The position numbers and the translations under genes were made by a program. The notes beneath the pieces were generated by a model that saw only the letters and a list, made by a program, of their open reading frames with translations, had not been told where the DNA came from and ran no database searches. DNA of 64,000 nucleotides from Romanomermis culicivorax (Eukaryota; Nematoda; Enoplea; Mermithida; Mermithidae), in assembly GCA_963922205.1 (NCBI GenBank), contig CAWUHX010000160.1, positions 434,001 to 498,000 of the forward strand, in the 5' to 3' direction. This document shows positions 41,062 through 52,869 of this stretch, piece by piece. Within the stretch, counting starts at the first letter, position 1. Every line of letters begins with the position of its first letter.

Positions 41062-44000
41062 TCAAAGCTGATTGATAGATCCGAATTTCATGGCCAAGCA
41101 TTCAAAATCCGCGTTTAAATCCTCGGCCCTCACAGATTGATAGCGACCACCACCAAATTGACGATGATCATGATTGTGCTCACAATGATGGGAAATATTG
41201 GGCGACGAGATCCTTCTTGATGCGTCCGGCGTTAAACTGGCTATCAATGTGGTCTGTCGTTGATTATGAACTTTCGATCTGTCGTCGAAGGTCAAATTAT
41301 CGTAGGACGATTTTTTGTAATGACGATTTTGATTTGCAGTCTTGAGATCTCGTTTTTCCGACTCGCGAACTTTTTTCTTCAAAACCGCCTGTTCGTGACT
41401 TTCCCGCAAATGTTTGTTCAAAAGGGCGTAGAAAATCCAATTCGAAGCCGAATTTGCGTAGACCAAAGCGTGGGCGACGTACATGGCTATGACGCCTATT
41501 TGCTCGGAATATTCGGAATCGCCGGCCCCTACCTGATCCGACGAAAAAGTTTCGAAATTTTCCGACATGTTGACCGGCGATGACTCATTGAAACTTGTAA
41601 TGTTTTGAGCCGATCGATCATCTGACGGTGTAGCGGATGGTGACCACAAGGCTAAATATATGTTGAGTAGCCAATAGGGCGTCCAACAAACCAGGTGGAA
41701 AATGATAATAGACAGTGTGGTGCCGGTAATCTTGCGTACCGGAATGTGGGTTCTCTGGTCGCCGAAGGACCGGGCATGAGCGTGAATACGGCAAAGAACC
41801 CTGTAAAAATATGAGTTAGAACATAGTAAACGTAGTAATTCTAATAAAAACGAGAACTAAGTTCACCAAACAAGCTTTGGTAATGAATTTTGAATTATTA
41901 TTATTTGACCTACAGTAAAAGAACCTGTAGGATATATAGTTAGCGACCACTTATAAATTTGATAGGAATACATGCACGTGGTGGTTTTGGATTTGGACCC
42001 TTCTAACTGATCCCCAGCAATAACCGAGGAAGAAATGAGAAAAGAAAGTCGTGATAAGAATGAAAATGATGCTTCCAAAATAAAGCATACTTGATTCCAA
42101 AGGAGTAACATTAGAGTTTTCACAAGACCTAGATTAAGAATGTTGCTTGGTTTATAGAAGTTCTTCTTTCGTATCAAAAAATTGAGGCTGTATTCACAAT
42201 AATCGAACAAAATAGCAACAGAGGTTTCAACTTTTGCATACTTTATGGGTCAGGGCTCTATCTGATACACAATGACCCGAAGACAAAAGCCATCAAAAAC
42301 TCTCGTTTATTGCAAAAGTTGACTGTAATTCTATAAGATTGAAAAATGACAAGGTCTCCAAAAATTTATCAAATTTCATCATTACGAGAGCAGTAATAGA
42401 AGCGGAGACGACGTTGATCTCAAATTAAGTAATTCGTAATCAGTTGATAAAAGCTTTCTGATAATTTTATACAGATCTGAAATTCTCATCAAGCAATATG
42501 CGGCTTACTGTTAACATTTCTTGAAACTTGACAATTCATCTGTATAAAATGTAATACTATAATGTGTTTCTTGAAACGCTTCTAAATGGTTGAATTGAAA
42601 AGCGAGCTCTATTTCATATTTTTAAGATTTTTAAGATTTCCAGCTAGTTCATGTGTCGCAGTTACTGAAAATTTATGAGCATAGTCAACTGAGACAAACT
42701 GAAAATGTTTTGACCAATTTTTGTAATTTTGCCCTTTTGAATTATTTTAGACGACCTCGTAAAAAGCGTGAGGTATTTCTGTTAGAAACCAAATAGTAAT
42801 GAATCATAACATCATTCTGACCTTAAAGTAGTTCAACAACTTTTTAGTGAATACATTCTAAAATTATCGAAAGTCTGTCATAGGATACAAAAAAACGTAA
42901 ATTGTCAATGCATGTGCAAAGGTTGAACTTTTGATGCAAATCGCAACAAAACTGCAATGATCTGATGAGAAAGCCATCAACTTATCTGAATACTGAAATG
43001 GCCATTAACAAAAGTTAAATTTTTTAATTATAAAATTGGAAGCACAAGCCCCGTGATCATTATTACAAAAAAGTCTTACTAGCGTCATACTATTTCTTAA
43101 TTGAAATTCCCGTGAAGTCAGTTATTCAAGGAATTTACTTTCATTATGCATAGTAGCAATTTTTTCAATTTGCGAAGACAACCAGCTCAAAATTCTACAG
43201 AGACCTTATTGTCAACAATGTAATGAGGTGATAAACAAGTTAATTAATTATACAGAATTAATGACTTTTCAGAGCAAATTAGAATTTCGGATCGGATGCT
43301 ATACACTATTCTGTAAACGACTTGAAAATTAAGCCGATAGCGTTCCAGCCTACAGCCTAAATTCAATTCGTAGTTCAATTCAGCTCAGCCACAATCAATT
43401 CTGCAATCATTTGTGTGTCAATCAGCTTATCTAATTTGCATTTCTGGGAAAGTTTTTAGCAGTCATATTGCGCAACACATTAAAAAAAAGAAATTAAATA
43501 ATCAGAATGGGCTCCTAATGACCGAAAATCATGCGAATTACATAATTTGTATGATTTTACGCTGAAATGATGGATACGAAAAAAATCAAGAAAGGACTCC
43601 TTCCAGGCTCCTGATAAATTATTACAGATCCGATTAACAGGTGACCAACACCGTCAGAAAAAAATTCCCTGACTTTTCCAGGTTTTACAGGTTCACTTAT
43701 GTGAATTTTACAAGTTTTTTGAGCAATCTTTCAAAAAAATGCATTTTACATAACATTTTTATGAAACGGCAGGGAAATAGGTAACACTTCAAAAAATTTA
43801 TTTTAAATACATGCAGTCGTTCACTGTTACATCAATTTTTTTAACTCAGCCATTTAAATATCAATAGATATCCATATATCCAGAAACAGTGACATAGTTT
43901 TTTCATAAATGTAAATTAAGAAGACATCATATGGTTATACTACATGAAAAATGATAGACAGCAGGTAAAATTTATTCAAAATCATTTCTACAAAGTACGT

Positions 44001-45046
44001 TAATTTTTTTGACAATTTGAAGTATTTTTTATCACATGTTCCATATTTTTCGAGAAATTCCCTGACTTATCTAGATTTTCCAGGTGGTGAAAATTTTTCC
44101 CCGATTTTTCCATGTTTTCCAGTTCTGTTGGTCACCCTGGATTAACTAAATGGACTGAGTGACGGAAAAGAGAAAATCACATAATTGACTGAATTGACTA
44201 TCGTGCAAGATGACGAAAAATATGCAGTTTGGAAAGGTTCATAGTTCATTCTTCTTTCCTCATCCTGATCAGAATGAAACACTATAAAAGAAATTTGTTC
44301 TCCTACCTCGAATAAAATATGCAAATTAGTACATCAGGGACGCAGAATCCGACGACAAAAAGGTAAATAGTAAACATTTTTTGTACGGATTTGCTCATTA
44401 ACAGGCCGCATTTGGGCATACTAACGACGAAAACGTAATCTTCTACTACAGTAGTTTCTTGCGCGAAGATCAACGACATCGACCAATAGATTGGTATCAA
44501 TAGTAAAGCAACAATCACCGTCAATAGAACTACAGTAATCAGCGCATTTTTGGTGGTCCTCACGTTCCTTCCGTATTCCGTACGGCAGACGGCCAAATAA
44601 CGGTCGAAAGCTAAAGCGACAAGAAAAAACGTGGACAACAATTTGTTCGAAATTTCGATCATCAAATACCCGGCGCATACTGTAGTACCGTACAACCATT
44701 CGTAGAATAGAATATCGCTTATGACGAAAGGTAAAGTGGATAAGAGGAAAAGATCCACTATACTTAAGAATAGTATGAAAACTAGAACGTTACGATTGAT
44801 CAGCAAGTTTTTCAAAGTTTTCAGCACGTAGACGATTATGCTAATGACCCATAAATTTCCAATTAAACCGATCACCAATAAAAGGGCGTACAAAATACAC
44901 AATGTCCAAGAAAGCCCGGTAATTTTGAACCGGGAGTAAACGTCTTCCAAAACGAAGCTGGCCAAAGCCTCGCTAGTCAAGTTATACCATCGGGAGTCGG
45001 GATTTTGGGTCAAAAAATCGGCGAGGTCCAAATTCTCAATGTGCAT
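41062..45046 (-). CDS. Class A (rhodopsin-like) GPCR, probable neuropeptide receptor
   Basis: Seven-helix plasma-membrane receptor. Two exons, 44307-45046 and 41062-41800, phases agree: 492 residues. Extracellular N-terminus with an NLT site; TM1 from about residue 45 with GN in GLIGNLW; TM2 with the conserved Asp in SIVDLFLL; the TM3 Cys in TTVCAGYL and DRYLAVC at its end; an ECL2 Cys in MPKCGLL to pair with it; TM6 with CWTPYW; TM7 with NSASNWIFY, where the usual NPxxY proline is Trp. ECL3 is unusually long, about 50 residues, Ser/Asp-rich, with NIT, NES and NMS sites. The cytoplasmic tail of about 115 residues is Lys/Arg- and His-rich. CWTPYW and the overall layout suggest a peptide ligand, but no subfamily can be assigned. 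The start is the first ATG in the open frame. Confidence 0.9.
41801..44306. other. Single intron of the GPCR gene
   Basis: 2.5 kb, from donor GTAGGAG to acceptor TTTTTACAG, cutting between TM5 and ICL3. Contains the TIR element at 43637-44131 and, near 42552-42700, a diverged relative of the TAGTCTG family (TGTTTCTTGAAACGCTTCTA). The remainder holds nothing recognised. Confidence 0.6.
43637..44131. mobile_element. Non-autonomous TIR element, ends CAGGGTGACCAAC
   Basis: Left end CAGGTGACCAACACCGTCAG, right end CAGTTCTGTTGGTCACCCTG. Subterminal inverted words are TTCCCTGACTTTTCCAGG and TTTTCCATGTTTTCCAG. GATTAA flanks both sides and may be the target duplication. Length about 495 bp; non-coding. 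It sits in the GPCR intron. Confidence 0.75.
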
Positions 45047-45335
45047 TATGATTATTCATACCTGAAATTCCGTAGCACATAATTCAGGTACACAAACACA
45101 TGATACCTGATATTTTGAATAGAGCCCAATGAGGACTGACGTTGATATCAATTGGCTAGGATTTTGAGCAAAAACTTCCATTTATAATAGTTTTCTCTAT
45201 CTAGTATGCAACGGAAATTTCCTCTTTAATATATCTCGAAATCAAAACCACACAGCAGCCGATTTCTGATTGCCCATATAAACTGATCAATTTTTAAAAT
45301 CCTAATACAGAATCTGATAATAAAAATGTCCGTAG
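45047..45335. other. Upstream region of the GPCR gene
   Basis: Short AT-rich stretch before the first repeat element; expected to hold the promoter, with no clear core element seen. Confidence 0.35.
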
Positions 45336-46134
45336 ACAGTGTCACGAAATGACCTCCGAAAACTCATTAACAGATGCGGTAAGGAAAATTTAAAAGTAGG
45401 GCCTTGTAGAACGTTCAATTCTGCGTCGGATGGTGTGTAAACTAAACTTCATTTCAGTATAATTACATTACAACGTGACAAGAAAATCGATTCAGAGAGA
45501 CTTAAGCTCCAGCTGAGCTGCAACTTAATCTGTAGCTAAACTCTATATGTTGTACCACTGTCGTTAAGCTGCAGCTCGTAGCTTAACTCATACACACAAA
45601 GCATATCGGGAAGGTTAAGCTGCAACTGAGCTGCACCTTAAAGGCAATGTTATAACATACAGAGTTAAGCTACAGCTCAGCTGCAACTTAACTCTATCGA
45701 TATGTTTTGTGTGCATGAGTTAAGCTGCAGCTGAGCTACAGCTTAACGACAGTGTTATAAAATATAGAGTTGAGCTACAGTTTAAGCTCGCTATTCTTGT
45801 GAAACATTATCGAAAGAATTAAAAACGGTATTGAATTAACTAGAATAGGATGCAGAATTATTCGGAAATCTGCTGTGCTCAATGTATGAAAGTTCGAGAC
45901 AGGTCTACCAAGTCGAAGGCTGTAATACAAACTTTTGAATTGACTCAAATTTGTGAAAACCAAGAATTTGTATTATGCTTTATTTTTGATCAATAAAATT
46001 TCAAAACGTGAATATTATGAAAAAGCTATCGTTCAACGCAGAATTGTATGTTCTACAAGGCGCTGTTTTTAAATTTTCTCTATTGCGTTTGTAGGTCGAT
46101 TTTTGGAGGGGTTCATCATTTCGCGACACCCTGT
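45336..46134. mobile_element. TIR element with about 100-bp ends, hosting a TTAAGCTGCAGCT palindrome
   Basis: The left end ACAGTGTCACGAAATGA and right end TCATTTCGCGACACCCTGT are inverted. Inversion continues through GGAAAATTTAAAAGTAGGG, CCTTGTAGAACGTTCAATTC and TGCGTCGG. The centre (45497-45790) carries several inverted TTAAGCTGCAGCTGAGCTAC units, which is a separate element family. No transposase frame. Confidence 0.7.
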
Positions 46135-47499
46135 ACAAACATGCAGGGTTTGGGATAACAAGGAAAAAACTATCTTGTTGCGCGTACGTTTGAAAACATG
46201 AGCATCTGAAATTTGCATATTTCTCTTCATTTAGATATTTTGAATTTCGCGTGACTTGTGAAGTACTGGAATTCTTTGGTTCACTGCCATGGTCAGAAAA
46301 GTTCTATTACAATTGTTATTCACCGCGAAATTTCTACATTCTACCTCCTCAGAATATGTTTAAAACTAATATGATTCGGCAACAAGATTTCGGAGTTGAA
46401 GTTTGAATTTAACAACTCGTTTATCAAAGTAAGACAATCTTGCAAAAACTACAACTTTTTTATTCTACATACAGAGCAATGCAAATGTTGTTCGTTAGTT
46501 CAAGCAGATTGATTTACTGACAATCAGCTTTTGCAATGTCAGTGCAGAGCTGTTTAGTCATCAGATTGAGACTCCTATACCCATACAGTCACATTTATCC
46601 GAATAATCGATTATCATACAATGCACTTTGATACGAAACTTAGGCAAAGAAGTGCTAAATTTTGAGCAATAAAAGTTATAGGCATGTGATTATCGGTTGT
46701 TTTGGTTAGCTCGAAATGCTCACCCAGTTTCAATAGATAATTTCCGCCCAATCATACTATACGGTGATTCAAGGATTTTTTCTGTTCGCAATATCACATT
46801 TGTTGTTGCATTTCTATTTGTCCGGGCATTGCGGGAGCAGAGCGCGCGATTATCTCGGACTGATGAACTTCAGGCCATGGATTTACTGTCAGACGATTTG
46901 GGACGAAAAGTCAGTCACAACTGAATGTTAGATGTACAGACCAGAAGTCAATTATTACTTACACCAAAGCAGTCACTGTGACATGTGTGGCCAGCCATAA
47001 TTTTAGGACAGACCCTTAACTTCTTTTAATTCATAAGCACAGTAAAAATTTCACAAGTTTTGGCAATTTGGTCCTGACTCATAATGCTGGTAGTAAAGCG
47101 TAAATCAGAGGATTTATAACTGCCTAGAATTTTACAGGAAGGGCAAATAAATGACAAAACATTATATTGTTGCACTAAAGTTCTCCATAAAAGTTTTAGA
47201 AATACATACTATTTGCAAAAGGCAGCACTTTTAGGTTTTATGTTCCATGAACCGGTAGCAATGCCTCTCACAGGTAGATGTTTAAATGTCGCCTGCTGTG
47301 CCTAAAGTCTAAAAACCTGTATCGGCGGTCGCACTGCAGGATGCCCTACTGTTCACTAACTTTTACTGATTCGCAAAGGTCATTTGATTTCGAAAACCAG
47401 AAATAACTCAGAAAATGTCATGAAAACCTATATCAGTTTGTCATTTCAAGGGTCATAATCTTTCCCCTAGTACCTATGATGTGCTTCAATTGAAATCTG
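46135..47499. other. Gene-free stretch
   Basis: No recognised repeat family or gene. A 75-codon open frame at 46697-46924 (plus) has some exon-like codons but no flanking splice logic or family match. Confidence 0.4.
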
Positions 47500-47702
47500 G
47501 GTTTCATCAAAGAGACTCAAGCTCCAGCTTACGGTGTGGCTTAACTTTATATGTTATACCATTGCCGTTAAAGTGCAGCTGAGTTTCAACTTTATTATCT
47601 CCATATGTTTTTGTGTGTATGGTTTGAGCTGCAGCTGAGTTGCACCTTAACAGCAATGGAATAGGGTATAACGTTTGGAACTCAAGTCTCTTTGATGAAA
47701 CC
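47500..47702. repeat. Short TIR element of the TTAAGCTGCAGCT family
   Basis: GTTTCATCAAAGAGACTCAAG at the left is mirrored by CTCAAGTCTCTTTGATGAAA at the right. The inside has GCTGCAGCTGAGTTGCACC-type arms. About 203 bp; the most complete copy of the family. Confidence 0.75.
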
Positions 47703-50700
47703 GGCCATATGGCCAATAAATTTAACTTTCACAAATTTCTGACTTCAACTTTGATCATTTTAATTGCATTATTCGTACTAGAAAATGGGATTTAGCCAAG
47801 GTCAAAAGCTGAAAACGCAGAATTTTCGACCAGACAACTACACTAAGAATGATTGCTCACCCTTGTTCGTAAGTACTTGATATCCCCATAGTATGTTTTT
47901 CTTAAAATTTTGTTAGTGGAGAGCAAGTATAATTTCATGTTTTTACTATTTTCTACTGAACATCATGTGAAACTGAAAATTTGTAAGTATACCCTAACAC
48001 AATTTTCTGAGGAAAAAATCTATCGTAAAAGCTCTATGTAAACCACAGTGCTACCTTCTGTCATTTTCTAATTTACAAACGTTTTCCGACGCAGTTTCTG
48101 AGACGTTCGACCTGGGATATGAGAAGTTAAAAATTAATCATACTTGCAAATCAGGTATATAGTGTAGTTTTTCAGGCTTAGTATCGCTCTGGAATTTCTT
48201 CTGCATAAATGTCACAATTCGCGTGGCTACAGTAGCCTAAACTTTGGAATTTTCCAATTTTTTTAGTATTTTACGTTGTGTACACGCGATTTAAAAAATC
48301 TGAGTGTGTAACAGACGTAAAAATTATAGTATTGGCGTGGAACCATTTTTCAAATCTAGTACTTTAGACTTTTTAGGCTACTTTAAAGTGTCAAAAAAAG
48401 ATGGAAAAAGGTTGAAAAATTCATCTGGAGCTCTATCCGTGCATCTTCCCACAGGATGCTACAGAATTTTTCTTCATTTCTGTTGTCCAACATATTATGT
48501 TATAACTTCAATCCGATTTGCGTTTTGGGAGCTGTAGATACTGCACACACTGCAATGTCATTCAAATATCTTTTTGAATCCAAATAAATTCCCAACCAAT
48601 ACAGTTATTTGATGAATACAGAATTCTTCTTTGCACAACAAATTCAAAGAAAAATTGTGGCTCGAAGTCTCGATAAATTTTCATTGATCTAGTTTTGCCA
48701 GTTGTTGAACGATACGCATCACATGAGAGGTCGAAAATTTTGAAAACTTTCATTAAATTTCAGAAACCGAGTGATTGTTTGAAGTCCGCTTGCAGCAAAG
48801 CGGCAAGAGTTATTCTGATGCCCTTTGCTGTATTGGAAAAACACTACAATCGACCATTATTTGATTTATTTTCTTCTGGCTGATATCACGTGGTGTTACA
48901 AATTCCAAGCTTTGTAGTACTGTATCTGTGCGAATTTTGATTTTAATACTCCGCATGTAAAACTACTCAAAATATTCTCACGTATTATTGATTTTCAACT
49001 AATCATAGGGCAGTGAAATAGAAAGTCGAGTCTCTCAGAAAACTTATTGGATCAAAGACAGACTGTAGTCCTAAAGCTCTCAAGGGCTTTAAATCAAATT
49101 TATAAGTCTAAAGTCTCAGTTCGTATGCTCGAAAAAAACAAGTGGTTTCTTCCTTCCACTTGATTTTTTCAAATTTGTATAGTTCTCCATGAACCTAGAA
49201 TTTCCGAAATGAAAAATTTATATTTTAATTCCAAGTCTTCTAAGGGCTTGTCGATTAATTCCGAACAAGAAACCGAATATATCCTGGAAAACATTTATGA
49301 ATAGAGGATCCTGCTTCAATGAAACACGGATCGTTTATGATATATCGGAGATAATTGCAGCAAAGATTTCATTGTAGCGCATTTATTTTAAAATGAAAAA
49401 CGAAAAAAAATTTTAAAAACAACCAAAAAAGTAGGTTAAATTTGATAACAATTTTCACGGATAGAAAACCTTGCACTATTGAAATATGCTATATTTCCTT
49501 ATTACAGCGGGAAAGCCAGACTCATAAAAATATTACTATGCTTATGCACTTTCGATTTGGATACGACCGTGTTTGACACCCTGAGTATTAGTTGAGAAAT
49601 TTTGACCATCTAAAGAGGCAATAGAGGAAATTTTCAGCTGTTTTTTACTGCTCATGAACAATACATTTTCTTTATTCATTACACCAAACTAGCTTTTCCG
49701 TGTTGAATTTATTTTCCATGGGCGATCATTTCGAAGTAAACGGAGTATAGCGAGTGGAAAACCAAAATTTTTCCAAGTAAATCTTTCAAATCGTGAAACT
49801 CAAAAGTCGAAAATTTGAAATCACTCGGAAATTCCTAGTCGGGACATGGGTAATGTCCCATTGAAAAACGGCGAATTCTCAGAATTTCAAGCTAAATACG
49901 CATCCGGGCCCTGGCGCGGCCGATGCAATATTTATTCACCAAATATGCAAATGAGGCTAATTCGATGAATAATAAAGGCCTTAATGTGTACACATCCCTG
50001 GATAACAGAGAAAAAAGAAGAAACGGCACAGTGGAATCGAAGGGATAACGAAATAACACGATCTTTTTTAATTATTATCGCAGCGAAATGGCAAAAAGAA
50101 AAAAAATCGTAGCTTCTCACGCGGAGGACAAAAATATATACTCGTAATACCGAAAAATCGTACACATTACGGTTAGATGTACACCGTAAGCGAAAAGGAC
50201 TCATTTTTCCCACACTCTATACAAAAGAAAAGACACTGTTTGCTTAAAAGGAAGGATCGGAAAAAGATTAGACAAAAAACACCCTATATCATTTTACCCG
50301 TTTTTTCTGACCGCAAAGAAGAAAACATGCGCAAGATGAAACTGATGTTCATTTTTCACACGGTATTTTACCCTTCAACGAACTTTCCAAATCGAAATTT
50401 GAAAATGAAGATGTTAGCATGGTCGCTCGCTCACAGTTGTCAGGCTGACTTGTGTTTTGGAAACGTTTTTACAAGAAGTTCTTACCCGGCTCCTCAACAG
50501 TTAAGCCGGTATAAGAAATGGGTGTGTGAAGAATATTGTCTGATTGGTGGTCAGTGATGCACGAAAATTCGCCTTTAATTAGTTGATTATGACCGTGTAG
50601 TCAGATTCTTCATTAAGGTGATCAAAAATGCCACGAGGGAAAGCCTGCAAGTGAAAATTTGGAAATTAGTGCATGCGATAGAATTTGTAGTAGAACTTAT

Positions 50701-51380
50701 AGTCTCGACCTGATACCTTTGTCCATTCTCTCCTCACACGAAAATTTACATAAATACACTCCATGGTAATAACTACACCTAGGAACCTGAGTGACCTTAG
50801 GAACAGCAAAAGAAACATTCGCACGAGGCTCATATCATTGTTCCACCGAATCGTGTGTCCCACAGTTTCTATACTTCCACAGCATCGATTCAATCCAATT
50901 TTGGATAGGTGAGGTGTTTCGTCACTTAGAATATGAAGTGGATGCATCGATTGACCCACCTGCACATAAAAATGTCAAGGCATACGAGTTTTAAATCATT
51001 AAGAAATATAGTTTTTTCGTACTTAAATATTTAGCAATAAATCATTCACAATTTATTTGACAGCTAATTGTGTCGATTAACCGAATACATCAACTATTCC
51101 ATATTGAGGATGTGGTATGATGTTTCGCATGATCTTAGAATGAGCATTGCTGTGAAGTATAAATGCGGCTTTAGAGCGGAAAGCAAGTACTATTTTATAT
51201 TTCTATCATTTCCTTCTCTAAGCCATACGTCGCATAGGACTGGAATTGTGAGCTTACTTTTCTAATCCTTATTTTTTGGATAAAAGTTCTATTGTAATAG
51301 CTTTGTGTAAACGACTTTGGGGACGTTGTTAATTTTTTTTCATTTTTCAATTTACAAGCATTTTATAATAAACAGACTAT
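47703..51380. other. Gene-free stretch with weak repeat relics
   Basis: Segment 48070-48245 is related to the arms of the 58795-59660 fold-back. Open frames at 50177-50557 (plus) and 50666-50965 (minus) have no family signature. Nothing else recognised. Confidence 0.4.
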
Positions 51381-51412
51381 AGTCTCCATCCGCTACCGTG
51401 GTCACATCCGCT
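51354..51412. repeat. TAGTCTG element end joined to two 18-bp units
   Basis: ACAAGCATTTTATAATAAAC followed by AGACTATAG is a right end of the TA-flanked family. It abuts CATCCGCTACCGTGGTCACA and CATCCGCTACTAGACG, units of the 18-bp repeat found at 57067 and 58061. Confidence 0.6.
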
Positions 51413-51459
51413 ACTAGACGTTTTGCATTAACTTCAAGAGAACCTTTTAGCATACATGC

Positions 51460-51850
51460 ACAGCATAGAAATTCTGCTGGGGGTCAGCCAGGACAGAGGA
51501 TGGAATACAAAATTTTTTTTCATCCTTGATAACGAAAAGAAAGGTCTTCTAACATCCAAGCAGCATATTCTTCAACCTATATTAGTCAGATATGTGAAAT
51601 TATTTGCTTAGACTGGACTTTTTAAAGTTCTAATTTTACTTTTTTGAAATCAACTATACTTTGTTCAGAAAAATTGTTAAACTACAGCATTATTCCCATT
51701 TTTATGACGACTTTTTCTTCTCTCTAGCTTACTTATTCTTTGTCATCTTCTCAATCATTGCTGGGTGAGTCAAATCTGCCCGAGGTCAGCAAGGATCTGC
51801 TGGGGGTCAACCCCCCCCCCAAATCCTCCCCATGTGCATATATGCTTTTC
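51460..51850. repeat. Diverged G/C-tract repeat
   Basis: Includes CTGCTGGGGGTCA twice (near 51475 and 51798) and a C10 run, then CATGTGCATATATGC, similar to the ends of the 11510 and 18990 copies. Confidence 0.45.
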
Positions 51851-52050
51851 AGCGACAAAAGGTTAAAGGAAAATGGAAACATTGTTCGGTATTCTGCGAG
51901 TTGAAAAATATTTCCTATGTCGCAATATATAAAAAATCTCAATGACCACACAAATACACATTATGATAAGTACAAAATATAGGAAAACATATAAAAGTGG
52001 CAGTACAACAAAACCTATAAATGTGGCACTTCGAGTAGAGGAGAATTACT

Positions 52051-52288
52051 CAATAGTCCGATTTTCCTAAAATGTTTGTAAATTGAAAAATGATAAGAAT
52101 TATCACTGTCGTAAAAATCGTTTACGCGGACTTTCATCTAAGGATTTCTTACTCAAAAAAATTATTGAGTAGTCTAGTGAATCATCAATCCCATGTGATA
52201 AATGCTAGGCAATAAATCAGAAAAATATGAAATAGTACCTGCATTCCGATTTTATTATTATAAGCATTTTAATAAATATATACTATAG
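52051..52288. mobile_element. TA-flanked TAGTCTG MITE
   Basis: Left end ATAGTCCGATTTTCCTAAAA with TGTTTGTAAATTGAAAAATG; right end ATTATAAGCATTTTAATAAA then TATACTATAG. Inverted ends, no coding frame. Same family as 60310-60600 and 62362-62606; another left end starts at 52382. Confidence 0.65.
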
Positions 52289-52869
52289 AGTCAAACTCTT
52301 ATTTTCACAAGTTAAATTATGGATTTCGATGACGTAATATTTGGGTTCAAAAGGTCCATAATATTAAATCAAAAAGAACTATAGTCTGTTTTTCCTGAAA
52401 TGCTCATGAATAATAAAAGTGGAAAGCAAGTACTATTTCGTGTTATTACGATTTCCTTCTGCATCGTATGTCACAACGGACTGAAAATTTGTGAGCATAG
52501 TCAACTAAGCGTTAGCGATTTTTCAAGCAAAAAACCTTACAGTGAAATCTTTATCTAACAGATGTTGATGATATGCTGATTCTTGTTCATGTTTCAATTT
52601 GGAAGCTTCATAAAAAACATAATGTATATACAATAAAACAAGGTGATAAAGCGTGTACTGCCTTGGATTTTATAATTCTAACCACGCGTTTTCTTATTTT
52701 TCAAGCAATGAACCAAACCAAATTTATCACTATTACGATACTCGAAAATCGCGGCGAATTATTTCAAATCATAATCATTACTTGTGATATTTGGCTAATG
52801 TTGGATTCTCAAGTAACCTAGTCCAGCTTCCTGATATACATCTGAGTGGAATGCAACGTCTGCGACTAT

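Noticed and set aside
41260..41583. 107-codon open frame, plus strand
   Set aside because: Antisense to the GPCR second exon.
46697..46924. 75-codon open frame, plus strand
   Set aside because: Exon-like composition in part, but no splice sites in phase with anything nearby and no recognisable family.
50177..50557. 126-codon open frame, plus strand
   Set aside because: Longest frame of the region, but Lys-rich from A-runs, with no domain signature.
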